The position numbers were made by a program, and so were the translations under genes. Below, one piece after another: positions 24,342-32,161 of a stretch of 34,156 nt of DNA; the first letter of the stretch is position 1, and each line of letters begins with the position of its first letter. Origin of the DNA: a bacterium HR08 (GTDB lineage Bacteria; Acidobacteriota; Blastocatellia; HR10); the NCBI GenBank assembly GCA_002898775.1, contig BEHK01000013.1, positions 1 to 34,156 on the forward strand. The letters are read 5' to 3'. The notes beneath the pieces are model-generated. The model searched no databases. It was not told the origin of the DNA and was given only the letters and a program-made list of their open reading frames with translations.

Positions 24342-27200
24342 ATGGGAAAACGGCTATGGATCGTTTTGCTCACGACGATCTTCGGCGTGCAGGGGATAGC
24401 TCAAGAGTCCACGCCATCGAGTCGAGAGTCGCGACAGCTCACGGGAGGACTGTCGGGTGTCGTCATAGACCTGGCCACGAATCGGCCGCTTCCTGGAGCG
24501 AGCGTCTCCATTGTGGGCACAACAATCGCCACGCAGACCGATGCCGAGGGGGGCTTCCTCCTCTCACCCCCTCCTGGGATCTACACGTTGCGCATCTCGT
24601 GCGCGGGATATCAGCAGGAGACACTCACCGGGATCGAGGTTCGAGCTGGAGAGACCGCATCAGTCGAAGTCGCTTTGAGCCCGAAAGGGTTGAGGCTCGG
24701 CGAGGTGGAGGTCCGGGCTGAGACCGACAATGGGCCATTAGCTCTCTTGGAAGAGCGGAGGACTTCGGCCGTCGTGAGCGAAATCATCAGTGCTCGGGAG
24801 ATGGCACGCGATGTGAAGTCGGATGCAGCCTCCGTGCTCTCGCGCGTGGTCGGACTCTCGGTCGTCCAGAACAAGTACATCTACGTGCGTGGATTGGGCG
24901 AACGCTACAGCCACACGACACTGGGTGATGCCACGCTGCCGACGCCCGAGCCAGATCGTCGAGTCGTTCCTATGGACCTGATCCCGGTCAATCTGCTACA
25001 GGAGGTCCGCGTGGTGAAATCGTTCACTCCGGATCAGCCAGGTGAATTCTCCGGAGGAGTCGTGCGGCTTCGGACGCTGGATTCCCCTTCATCGGGGACG
25101 CTCAAGGTCTCGACCTCGATTGGATTCAACACGCAGACCAGCTTGAAGTCCTTCCTCACCGATCCGGGTGGGCGATGGGATTGGCTGGGCTTCGGAAAGG
25201 GCGCTCGCGCGCTGCCGGCTCTTATTCCCGATCAGGCGGTGATCTCCGGGCGCTACTCTCCATCTGAGTTGCAGGCCTTCGGACGCGCCTTTCGGCCTGT
25301 GTGGGAGCCGCGAGCGCATCGGGCGAGCCCCAACCAGAGTTACAGCATCTCGGGAGGGAGAAGTATAGGGAGATGGGGCTTCGTCGGGGCGCTCCATTTC
25401 GGCACGACGCTCCAGAGGCAGCAGGAAAATCGCCTCTTTTACATCCTCGGCGGTGACGGGCATCCCGTCCCCCGAAGCATCTTCGCGACCCCCGACTTCC
25501 TCCGTCAACAAGGGATCTTGCCACGCGCGCGAGCGGTGATCCCAGAGGAGATGGATTTGGGTCTCTTGAAAGGGTACACGTCCAGCGCCCGAACAGCGCG
25601 CTTGGGGGGATTGGCCTCCGTCTCGTACCAATGGACGCCGCAGCATAAGCTCTTCTGGAGAACGTTCTACGCTCACGACGGAACGAACCAGGTGCGGATC
25701 TACCAGGGATGGTATGAGAGCCGCTTCACCGTCATTCGGAATCAGCGGCTGCGTTTCACGGAGGAAGAGATCGCCTCCGAGCAGCTCAGTGGAGAGCACG
25801 TCTTCCCCGGTTTGGCCAATAGTCTCGTGGCGTGGCGATGGACATACTCGCGCGCTCGTCTGGACGAACCGGATGGGCGCGAGATCATCTACGAGTTCGA
25901 TCGCGCGCGGCAGCAGTTCCGCTTCTTCAGCCAATTGCAAAGCGGGCTCCGGCTGTTCAACATCATGCGAGAGAATCTGCGTGAGCCCGCGCTGGATTGG
26001 AGCGCCTTCTTCTTCGGGCGAGGACTCACGCTCTCGCTCAAGGCCGGTGCCTCTTACAGCAATCGCGATCGCGCATTCCTCTCCCGCCGGTTCCGGTTCA
26101 TCCCGCGACGCCTGCGCGGGATCAATCTCTCCCTTCCTCCGGAGCGGCTGCTGGTTCTGGAGAATATTCGCCCCGATGGGTTTGAACTCTTCGAAGAGAC
26201 ACGTCCGACCGACGCTTACGTGGCAGCTCACGACATCGTGGCGGGATACGCGATGGCCGACTTGATGGCCAAAAAGTGGCGCCTCATCGCCGGCGCGCGC
26301 GTGGAGGATTCCGATCAGAGCGTCCAGACCTTCAACCCCTTCAATCGCACACTGAACGTGGTGGAGGCCGGACAAAAGGCGCGGGACATCCTCCCGAGCG
26401 TGGGAGTGGTGCTCGCGCTCACTCCACAGATGAATCTGCGGCTCGGATGGAGCCAGACGGTCGCGCGCCCGCACTTCCGAGAGTTGAGCCCATACGAGTA
26501 CACCGACGTGACAGGCGGACCATCGGCGCGCGGGAATCCCGGTCTCCGGCGGACGCGGATTCGAAATCTCGATCTGCGGTGGGAGTGGCTTCGCCCTCCC
26601 GAGCTGCTCGCCGTGAGCTTCTTCCTCAAGCAGATGAGCGATCCGATCGAGCCAGTGATCGAACCCTCCAATGAAACGACGATCGCCTCATGGCGCAACG
26701 TGTCGGGAGCCCGCAATGCGGGCGTAGAGCTCGAGGTCCGTCAAAACTTGGGGCTGCTGGGGGCATTCGGACAGCGGATGCAGATCTCGGGCAATTACAC
26801 GTTCGTTCACTCTGAAGTGACCATTGGTCCGCAGCCATTGAACGCACTGACATCGCTCCGACGCCCCCTGGTCGGACAATCCAAGCATCTCTTTAATGCC
26901 GCTTTTGATTACGAGATCCCACGCTGGGCCGCTCACGTGCGCTTGCTCGGTCAGTACATCGGGCGGCGCCTCACCGACGTGGGAGCCTATGGCCTGGCCG
27001 ATATCGCTCAGCAGGGATACCCGAGCATGGATTTCATCTTCTCCAAACAGTTTCTGGGCGAGGCCAAGCGAATGGAGGTGAAGGTCTTCTTGGAGAATCT
27101 CCTCAACCATACGATCCGATTCGCTCAGGGACCGGATCCCTATTGGTCTTATCGTCGAGGCCGGACGTTCCAGATCGGCCTCTCATATCGAATCTACTGA
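24342..27200 (+). CDS. TonB-dependent outer-membrane receptor with carboxypeptidase-like N-terminal domain
   Basis: 952 residues. A signal peptide (about 1-22) is followed by a CarboxypepD_reg-like domain (about 35-115; GVVIDLATNRPLPGASVSIVG), a plug domain (about 125-245; SRVVGLSVVQNKYIYVRGLG, PDQPGEFSGGVVRLRT), and a long TonB-dependent barrel ending in the aromatic FQIGLSYRIY. Late-barrel motifs include LRLGWSQTVARPHFRELSP and ENLLNHTIRFAQGPDPYWSY. It imports an unknown substrate using TonB-ExbBD energy. ATG 24342 is placed 5 nt after GGAGGAG; a GTG at 24336 is less likely. It lies under the 11-bp-repeat promoter and directly precedes the secreted beta-helix-like gene. Receptors of this type often stand next to genes for surface binding proteins or hydrolases. 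The ligand cannot be read from sequence. Confidence 0.92.
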   Translation: MGKRLWIVLLTTIFGVQGIAQESTPSSRESRQLTGGLSGVVIDLATNRPLPGASVSIVGTTIATQTDAEGGFLLSPPPGIYTLRISCAGYQQETLTGIEVRAGETASVEVALSPKGLRLGEVEVRAETDNGPLALLEERRTSAVVSEIISAREMARDVKSDAASVLSRVVGLSVVQNKYIYVRGLGERYSHTTLGDATLPTPEPDRRVVPMDLIPVNLLQEVRVVKSFTPDQPGEFSGGVVRLRTLDSPSSGTLKVSTSIGFNTQTSLKSFLTDPGGRWDWLGFGKGARALPALIPDQAVISGRYSPSELQAFGRAFRPVWEPRAHRASPNQSYSISGGRSIGRWGFVGALHFGTTLQRQQENRLFYILGGDGHPVPRSIFATPDFLRQQGILPRARAVIPEEMDLGLLKGYTSSARTARLGGLASVSYQWTPQHKLFWRTFYAHDGTNQVRIYQGWYESRFTVIRNQRLRFTEEEIASEQLSGEHVFPGLANSLVAWRWTYSRARLDEPDGREIIYEFDRARQQFRFFSQLQSGLRLFNIMRENLREPALDWSAFFFGRGLTLSLKAGASYSNRDRAFLSRRFRFIPRRLRGINLSLPPERLLVLENIRPDGFELFEETRPTDAYVAAHDIVAGYAMADLMAKKWRLIAGARVEDSDQSVQTFNPFNRTLNVVEAGQKARDILPSVGVVLALTPQMNLRLGWSQTVARPHFRELSPYEYTDVTGGPSARGNPGLRRTRIRNLDLRWEWLRPPELLAVSFFLKQMSDPIEPVIEPSNETTIASWRNVSGARNAGVELEVRQNLGLLGAFGQRMQISGNYTFVHSEVTIGPQPLNALTSLRRPLVGQSKHLFNAAFDYEIPRWAAHVRLLGQYIGRRLTDVGAYGLADIAQQGYPSMDFIFSKQFLGEAKRMEVKVFLENLLNHTIRFAQGPDPYWSYRRGRTFQIGLSYRIY

Positions 27201-27209
27201 TAAGGAGGT
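27201..27209 (+). promoter_or_regulatory. Near-perfect Shine-Dalgarno sequence
   Basis: TAAGGAGGT, a nine-base complement to the 16S anti-Shine-Dalgarno, lies 4 nt before ATG 27214 and immediately after the receptor stop codon. It predicts very strong translation of the secreted protein relative to the receptor. Confidence 0.8.
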
Positions 27210-27213
27210 CACG

Positions 27214-28494
27214 ATGAAACGACGAGCGTGGATCCAAAGAGGAGTGGCCAGGGGAGTCCTCGCGACTCTCTGTCTGGCCAGTGCATCTTTCGCCGCCGCT
27301 CAGCAGAAGGAGCAAATGATCGTGCAGGGAGACATCACATCCGATCGCACGTGGACCCCGGATAAGGAATACATACTCAGCGGGGCGGTCTTCGTGCGAG
27401 CCGGAGCGACGCTCACGATCCTCCCCGGCACGGTCATCAAGGGACTGGAGCGCAGCTTCCTCGTCATTGACCGAGGGGCGAAGATCATCGCTGAAGGGAC
27501 ACCTAGCGCTCCGATCATCTTTACCAGCGCGCAGCCGCCCGGGCAACGGAGTCCCCGAGATTGGGGCGGCGTGTGGATCAATGGCCGTGCGCCGATCAAT
27601 GCGCCCGGTGGTGAGGAACAAGGGGAAGCGGGATTGACCGGGATCTATGGGGGTAACGATCCGAACGACAGCAGCGGCATCATCCGCTACGTGCGGATCG
27701 AGTTCGCCGGATTCCCAGTCGCTCCCGATCGCGAGTTGAATAACCTCACGCTCGCGGGCGTTGGCGCCGGAACCCTCGTGGATCATGTCCACGTCAATCG
27801 CGGCGCTGACGACGGGATCGAGTTCTTCGGCGGCACAGTGAACGTGAAGTATATCTTGGTCACCGGGCCGGGCGATGATGGATTCGATTGGCAGACGGGA
27901 TGGACGGGAAAGGCACAGTTCGTCGTTGTCCAGCAGGATGGAGAGGTGGATCCGTCAGCCGATCGCGGCATCGAAGCCGATAACAACGAGAACGATCACA
28001 ATCTCCTCCCCCGCTCGAACCCGGTGCTCTATAACTTCACCCTGGTGGGCGATCCGCGACCGGAGACCGGTGGCGGGGCCGGTATCGTGCTCCGACGAGG
28101 AACAGCCGGAACGCTCCGCAACTTCATCGTCCTCGGGTTCAAGGGCGCAGGGCTCGATATCCAGGGGGCTGTCAGCCAGACGCTCGCTCAAAATGGGGAG
28201 TTGGTGATCTCTCACGCGATCTTCTTCGGGAACGCGCCCAACTTCGCTTCCGGCGCGACCACCTCACTCGTCGAACGCTTCACGAGGATCGCGCTCAGGG
28301 ACCCCCGTCTCCGTGATCCGTTCAACCTCGACGATCCCGATTTTCGACCGGCTGACGATTCTCCTGCGCTCGAACGCGCGCGCGTGGCGTCGCCTCCGGA
28401 TGACGGGTTCTTCGAGCCCGTCACCTTCCTGGGTGGCGTCAATCCACAGAATGATTGGACGAAGGCCAAGTGGGTGCACATCGCCCGAGAGTAG
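27214..28494 (+). CDS. Secreted beta-helix-like protein paired with the TonB receptor
   Basis: 426 residues. A signal peptide (about 1-30, basic MKRRAWIQRG then SFAAAQQ) is followed by short repeating beta units: YILSGAVFVRAGATLTILPG, GTVIKG, AKIIAEGTPSAPIIFTS, DWGGVWINGRAPIN, GGNDPNDSSGIIRYVRIEFAG, GADDGIEFFGGTVNVKYI. This pattern matches a broad family of secreted proteins with a right-handed beta-helix-like core, common in Bacteroidota and Proteobacteria and, as I recall, frequently next to TonB-dependent receptors. No catalytic motif is recognised and no sorting domain is seen at the C-terminus (KWVHIARE). It begins 13 bp after the receptor stop behind a very strong ribosome site. Inferred role: periplasmic or surface ligand capture or hydrolysis for the receptor. 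Confidence 0.82.
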   Translation: MKRRAWIQRGVARGVLATLCLASASFAAAQQKEQMIVQGDITSDRTWTPDKEYILSGAVFVRAGATLTILPGTVIKGLERSFLVIDRGAKIIAEGTPSAPIIFTSAQPPGQRSPRDWGGVWINGRAPINAPGGEEQGEAGLTGIYGGNDPNDSSGIIRYVRIEFAGFPVAPDRELNNLTLAGVGAGTLVDHVHVNRGADDGIEFFGGTVNVKYILVTGPGDDGFDWQTGWTGKAQFVVVQQDGEVDPSADRGIEADNNENDHNLLPRSNPVLYNFTLVGDPRPETGGGAGIVLRRGTAGTLRNFIVLGFKGAGLDIQGAVSQTLAQNGELVISHAIFFGNAPNFASGATTSLVERFTRIALRDPRLRDPFNLDDPDFRPADDSPALERARVASPPDDGFFEPVTFLGGVNPQNDWTKAKWVHIARE

Positions 28495-28514
28495 ACGACA
28501 GGGAGCGCGCGGGG

Positions 28515-29147
28515 ATGAACAAGGGCGAGCGGATTCCCATGCCCTCGCAGCGGCTGAACACAACTGCGCGCTCCCATCGGCCAGGCCTCTTCAAGCATGT
28601 GCGCCCTTCTGCCGGGAAGATCATGTGGGTCATCGGGCTTCTTCTGAGTGCGCTCCTTATGCTCCTCAGCCCACACTCCCGGTTCTCATCGGACGGACGA
28701 TTGAATACCTCACCCCGCGAGCCCCTGGTTCTTCCCCCAGAAGCGCGCGCCGGTCTTCGAACGCTCGCCGAATCCGTGCTTCACGCGCTTCGCACGAGCG
28801 ACCGCGCAGCCCTCGAGCAGCTCGCCCTCACTAGAAGCGAATTCTGCGAGCGGTTGTGGCCCAAACTGCCATCCGTGCCCAACCTGACGTGCGAATGGAC
28901 ATGGTCGGCGTACGCGCCGCAAAATGCCGAAGGCCTTGATCGTCTCCTCCGAGAGCACAGCGGACGTGAGTATACGCTCATCCGCATCGCCCCCCAGCGG
29001 ATCGCCTCATACGGTGAGGTGCGCGTTTACGAGCGCGTGCGTATGATCGTGATGGACGAATCGGGACAGATACGCGCGTTGCGACTCTCGGGATCCATCT
29101 GCGAACTCGACGGAGCCTTCCGAGTATGCAGCTTCATCCTCGATTAG
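28515..29147 (+). CDS. Membrane-anchored protein of unknown function in the TonB operon
   Basis: 210 residues from ATG 28515 (an AGGGAG site lies about 10 nt upstream). A basic N-terminus of ~35 residues precedes one hydrophobic helix (about 36-52, MWVIGLLLSALLMLL). The rest (about 60-210) is predicted to be periplasmic. It has four cysteines outside the helix, in SEFCERLW, LTCEWTW, GSICEL and RVCSF, which could form two disulfides. The middle portion has the alpha/beta look of a small SnoaL/NTF2-like fold (LAESVLHALRTSDRAALEQL), but this is only an impression. I do not recognise the family. A later Met (about residue 36) could be the true start. It lies 20 bp after the secreted beta-helix-like gene on the same strand, so it is likely a third operon member. 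Confidence 0.65.
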   Translation: MNKGERIPMPSQRLNTTARSHRPGLFKHVRPSAGKIMWVIGLLLSALLMLLSPHSRFSSDGRLNTSPREPLVLPPEARAGLRTLAESVLHALRTSDRAALEQLALTRSEFCERLWPKLPSVPNLTCEWTWSAYAPQNAEGLDRLLREHSGREYTLIRIAPQRIASYGEVRVYERVRMIVMDESGQIRALRLSGSICELDGAFRVCSFILD

Positions 29148-29195
29148 ACCCACACCTTCCGTACCTCGAGCCATTACCGGTGGGGGCCCCACTCT

Positions 29196-29235
29196 GAAGC
29201 GAAGGAAGGGAATCCCCATGTCCCTCCCTTGCTTC
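29196..29235. terminator. Imperfect hairpin between convergent genes
   Basis: GAAGCGAAGGAAGGGA (29196-29211) is nearly complementary to TCCCTCCCTTGCTTC (29221-29235), with a 9-nt loop and one bulge. It lies between the ends of the convergent 210-aa gene and the ribbon-helix-helix gene, so it may end transcription from both sides. There is no clear T-run. Confidence 0.4.
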
Positions 29236-29265
29236 ATGCACCGAAGCGGCTGTCGGAGCCCTCAG

Positions 29266-29679
29266 CTAAGACGCCGGCTTCATCTCTTGGCCGACGAGGT
29301 TCTTCAACTCGCTACGCAACCGCTCGATCTCGCGGATCTTCTCTTCGATCCGCTCAAATAACCCGGCCTGCGCTTTAATCCCCTCACTGATCAAAAACGC
29401 TGCGCTCTCGGAACGACTCTTGAAAATCCCCGCCTCGACCAGCTCGTCAATGCGCCGCAGGGCCTCGCGATTCACACGGACCATCAGCGGAAAGTCTCGC
29501 CCTTGCAGCGCCTTCTCGATCGCCTTGGCGATCGAATCGGGGATCCGCTGCGCGAACTCCCTCACCGAAGACGCGATTTCTTCAAGCGGATCGGTTCGCT
29601 CCCCCTCCATGGGCACCTTCTTCTCAATGGACCTTCCCTGTTCCTTGCTCTCAATCGTGATTTCCGGCTCCTCGATCAT
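29266..29679 (-). CDS. Ribbon-helix-helix (CopG-like) DNA-binding regulator
   Basis: 137 residues. An acidic, probably disordered N-terminus (1-40) leads to a short helix and then a ribbon-helix-helix domain at about residues 62-103. The beta strand is FPLMVRVN, helix A is REALRRIDELVEAGIF, and KSRSESAAFLISEGIKA covers the loop and helix B. A charged coiled coil (about 105-130) ends the protein. ATG 29679 has a GGAGGA site. It has its own promoter (29745-29773) with a 19-bp palindrome in the leader, a common design for self-repression. No toxin gene lies beside it: the neighbouring selA is separated by 240 bp. The target is unknown. Confidence 0.82.
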   Translation of the reverse strand: MIEEPEITIESKEQGRSIEKKVPMEGERTDPLEEIASSVREFAQRIPDSIAKAIEKALQGRDFPLMVRVNREALRRIDELVEAGIFKSRSESAAFLISEGIKAQAGLFERIEEKIREIERLRSELKNLVGQEMKPAS

Positions 29680-29708
29680 AAGCCATCCTCCGAATGTGAA
29701 TTCATCGT

Positions 29709-29727
29709 TTACGCGATAATTGCGTAA
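29709..29727. promoter_or_regulatory. 19-bp palindromic operator candidate
   Basis: Perfect inverted repeat TTACGC-gataatt-GCGTAA, centred at 29718 in the 5' leader of the ribbon-helix-helix gene. A second symmetric element, TGCACCGTTGCA, lies at 29734-29745 over the predicted transcription start. Both are plausible autoregulatory binding sites. Confidence 0.45.
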
Positions 29728-29744
29728 TCACATTGCACCGTTGC

Positions 29745-29773
29745 AGTATAGCGCATGGTGGCCAACGCGGCAA
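29745..29773 (-). promoter_or_regulatory. Sigma70-type promoter for the ribbon-helix-helix gene
   Basis: On the minus strand, -35 TTGCCG (29768-29773) lies 17 bp from -10 TATACT (29745-29750). The predicted start is near 29738, so the leader is about 60 nt and contains the 29709-29727 palindrome. Confidence 0.6.
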
Positions 29774-29919
29774 TGGCTCTAAGTTCAGCCTGAGGTTCGC
29801 CTGGCTCACCCCGAGCTAAACTCGAATGCTCGGGCGCACGAACTCATAAGCCGTGGCGATCACACAATGCCGCTCACGCGGGTTCTCGGATGGAGCATGG
29901 AGGTTCGCCATCGGGCGAT

Positions 29920-31314
29920 TCATCCCGAGGCGATAGCATTCAGAGCGCGGAGAATATCGCGCTCTTCCTCCGGCGAGATGGTGCGAAGATCGAGCACCAC
30001 CTCTTCCTCCTCGATACGTGCGATCACGGGGGGATCGGCGGCGCGCAGCCGAGCGTCCAACTCCTGCGCCGAGAGCTGTCGGTGGCGCAGGGCGATGAGT
30101 GTCGTCTGAAGGTCCACTCCCGGAGCGGAGCCGCCGCCGGTGACTGAGACCCCTTCTTTCAATCGAATGTGAAGCGCTTCACCGCATACGCGTCGGAGCC
30201 GACGGGCGAACGCCCGCGCACGGCGTCGAAGGCGTTCAGGCGTCAGAGCGATCATCCGCAGAACCGGGACCTCCTCGAAGCGCCCGGCCAGATATGCGCG
30301 CAGGGTCGCTTCGAGCGCGGCGAGCGTGAGCTTATCCGGCCGGACGACGCGCATCAGCGGATTTCGGGCCAGGCGCTCGATGATCGTCGCGCGCCCGACG
30401 ATGATCCCCGCTTGCGGCCCGCCCAGCAATTTATCTCCGCTGAAGGAACACACATCCACGCCATCGGCCAGAGACTGAGCCACAGTTGGCTCATCGGAAA
30501 TCCCCCACGGGCTCACATCCACCACGCATCCGCTCCCCAAATCTTCGTAGCAGGGGAGGCCATGCCGATGAGCCAGGGCGACGAGGTCCTTGAGGGAAGG
30601 CCGCTCGGTGAATCCGATGATGCGGAAATTGCTCCAATGTGCGCGCAAGATGAGCCGCGTGCGCTCCGTGATGGCTCGCTCATAATCGTCCAACCGCGTG
30701 CGATTCGTCGTCCCGACCTCGCGCAAAATGGCTCCGGATTTCGCCATGATCTCGGGGAGCCGGAAGGCGCCGCCGATCTCGATCAGCTCTCCGCGCGAGA
30801 CGAGGACTTCCCCTCCCTCGGCCAAAGTGTTGAGCACCAGCAGCACGGCGGCCGCGTTATTGTTGACGATGAGCGCGGCCTCTGCGCCCAGCAAACGGCG
30901 AAGCGCCTCCTGGCAATGCACCTCGCGCCGCCCGCGCTCGCCCCGCGCCAGATCGTATTCGAGATTGGAGTATCCCCCGCCGATGCGTTCCAGGGCGCGG
31001 AGCGCGGCCCTCGAGAGGGGCGCGCGCCCGAGATTGGTGTGGAGGATGACGCCGGTCGCATTGATCACCCGCCGCAGCGAGGGACGCTCCAGCGCCTCCA
31101 AGCGCGCGCGCAGCCGGCGTTCAATCTCGCGCGGCACCTCCTCGCGCGCCACAGCGAGGCGTCCCGTGCGGATCTCCTCGCGCACCGTCTCCGTGACGGC
31201 GCGCACTTCGCTGACGACGAGGGCTCGCCCGAGTTGTTCGACCCACGGGGCCACAGATTCCCATCGCAAGATGGACTCCACCGATGGGATCGCCCGCAAG
31301 CGTTCGACCACCAT
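29920..31314 (-). CDS. selA: L-seryl-tRNA(Sec) selenium transferase
   Basis: 464 residues. A PLP enzyme that converts Ser-tRNA(Sec) to Sec-tRNA(Sec) using selenophosphate. Motifs are LRAIPSVESILRW at the N-terminus, RRVINATGVILHTNLGRAPL (near 80-100), EALRRLLGAEAALIVNNNAAA, REVGTTNRTRLDDYERAI, and the PLP lysine in CSFSGDKLLGGPQAGIIVG (near 270-288). The C-terminal VTGGGSAPGVDLQTTLIAL and a small domain are complete, so the gene is full length. ATG 31314 is preferred because an AAGGTG site lies before it; ATG 31332 and TTG 31347 are longer alternatives. No selB, selC or selD is in the window. It lies 39 bp after the LecA-like gene. Confidence 0.94.
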   Translation of the reverse strand: MVVERLRAIPSVESILRWESVAPWVEQLGRALVVSEVRAVTETVREEIRTGRLAVAREEVPREIERRLRARLEALERPSLRRVINATGVILHTNLGRAPLSRAALRALERIGGGYSNLEYDLARGERGRREVHCQEALRRLLGAEAALIVNNNAAAVLLVLNTLAEGGEVLVSRGELIEIGGAFRLPEIMAKSGAILREVGTTNRTRLDDYERAITERTRLILRAHWSNFRIIGFTERPSLKDLVALAHRHGLPCYEDLGSGCVVDVSPWGISDEPTVAQSLADGVDVCSFSGDKLLGGPQAGIIVGRATIIERLARNPLMRVVRPDKLTLAALEATLRAYLAGRFEEVPVLRMIALTPERLRRRARAFARRLRRVCGEALHIRLKEGVSVTGGGSAPGVDLQTTLIALRHRQLSAQELDARLRAADPPVIARIEEEEVVLDLRTISPEEERDILRALNAIASG

Positions 31315-31353
31315 CTCACCTTCCCACGCCATGGAGGCGAAGCGCAAGGTCCA

Positions 31354-32085
31354 CTACGGCTTCTTCGCGGCCTGTGGCGGCTCGCTCACCTGAATGCGGA
31401 CGGTGAACTCACCGCTGTTATCCTTGAGATCGCCGTCGTTGACCATCAGATACAACTGACCACGGCGATGGGCGACCAACTCGGCCGCCGGCCCGATGAA
31501 GATGAAGTCATCGTTGTCATCGCCGATGACCGCGATCAGGCCCCCGCTCGGACGATCCGGCATCAACTTGCCGGGGTCGCTCATCTCGATTCCCTCCGGC
31601 CCCACCTCGCGCGTCGGCGAGATGCGCACGCGTCCGCTGACGGCCAACCGCAGCTTCTGCCCTCTGACGAGCGTGATCCCCGTATCGACCCATTCCGCGT
31701 TGGCCGGGACCTTCACGGTGTACTCCCGATACTGGGGCAGGGCCACGGCCTCCGCCGGCCGAGGAGCCACCGGTTCCGGAGTCGAACGCGCCTCCACCGT
31801 CGCTTCGGGCGCGCGCGGTGCTTCCGCGCGGACCGGCGCGGCCTCCTCGAAATCGATGCGCTCCACGTCGGCGACGTGGATGATGGCTCGACTCTGCGTG
31901 CCGGCGAGGATCATCGTGAACTCCCCGTTCTCAAATCGAACGAGACGTCCGCGCAGGATGGACCCATTGCGCAACCGCACGGTGTGCAGCTCTTCAGACG
32001 CGAAGCCACGCGCGCCGATGGCCGGCGTGGTCAACAAGAAGCTCCCCAGCGCGATGCTCACAACGGCGAATGCTCTGCCCTTCAT
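31354..32085 (-). CDS. Secreted protein with a LecA-like lectin domain
   Basis: 243 residues from ATG 32085, behind a GGAGAGGAG site. A signal peptide (about 1-25) is followed by a small SH3/Sm-like beta unit (about 31-80; LHTVRLRNGSILRGRLVRF), an Ala/Pro/Glu linker (about 81-115), and a C-terminal domain (about 118-235) resembling LecA/PA-IL galactophilic lectins. The lectin-like marks are EWVDTGITLVRGQKLRLAVSG, GPEGI, GGLIAVIGDDNDDFIFIG and LYLMVNDGDLKDNSGEFTV. The last of these carries the Asp/Asn cluster that binds calcium in LecA. Inferred role: periplasmic or surface carbohydrate binding. Function and ligand are unproven. An in-frame ATG at 32112 is a longer alternative start. Confidence 0.78.
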   Translation of the reverse strand: MKGRAFAVVSIALGSFLLTTPAIGARGFASEELHTVRLRNGSILRGRLVRFENGEFTMILAGTQSRAIIHVADVERIDFEEAAPVRAEAPRAPEATVEARSTPEPVAPRPAEAVALPQYREYTVKVPANAEWVDTGITLVRGQKLRLAVSGRVRISPTREVGPEGIEMSDPGKLMPDRPSGGLIAVIGDDNDDFIFIGPAAELVAHRRGQLYLMVNDGDLKDNSGEFTVRIQVSEPPQAAKKP

Positions 32086-32161
32086 CTTCTCCTCTCCCCT
32101 CACCGCGCGCATCGGTTCGCGGCACCGTCAGGGTCCCGAACCGACCCGAAGGCTCGCGCGC

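Noticed and set aside
29680-29919. Possible tRNA(Sec) gene next to selA
   Set aside because: Neither strand shows a T-arm GTTCRANNC with matching acceptor stem; the two AGGTTCGCC stretches do not fold into a tRNA.
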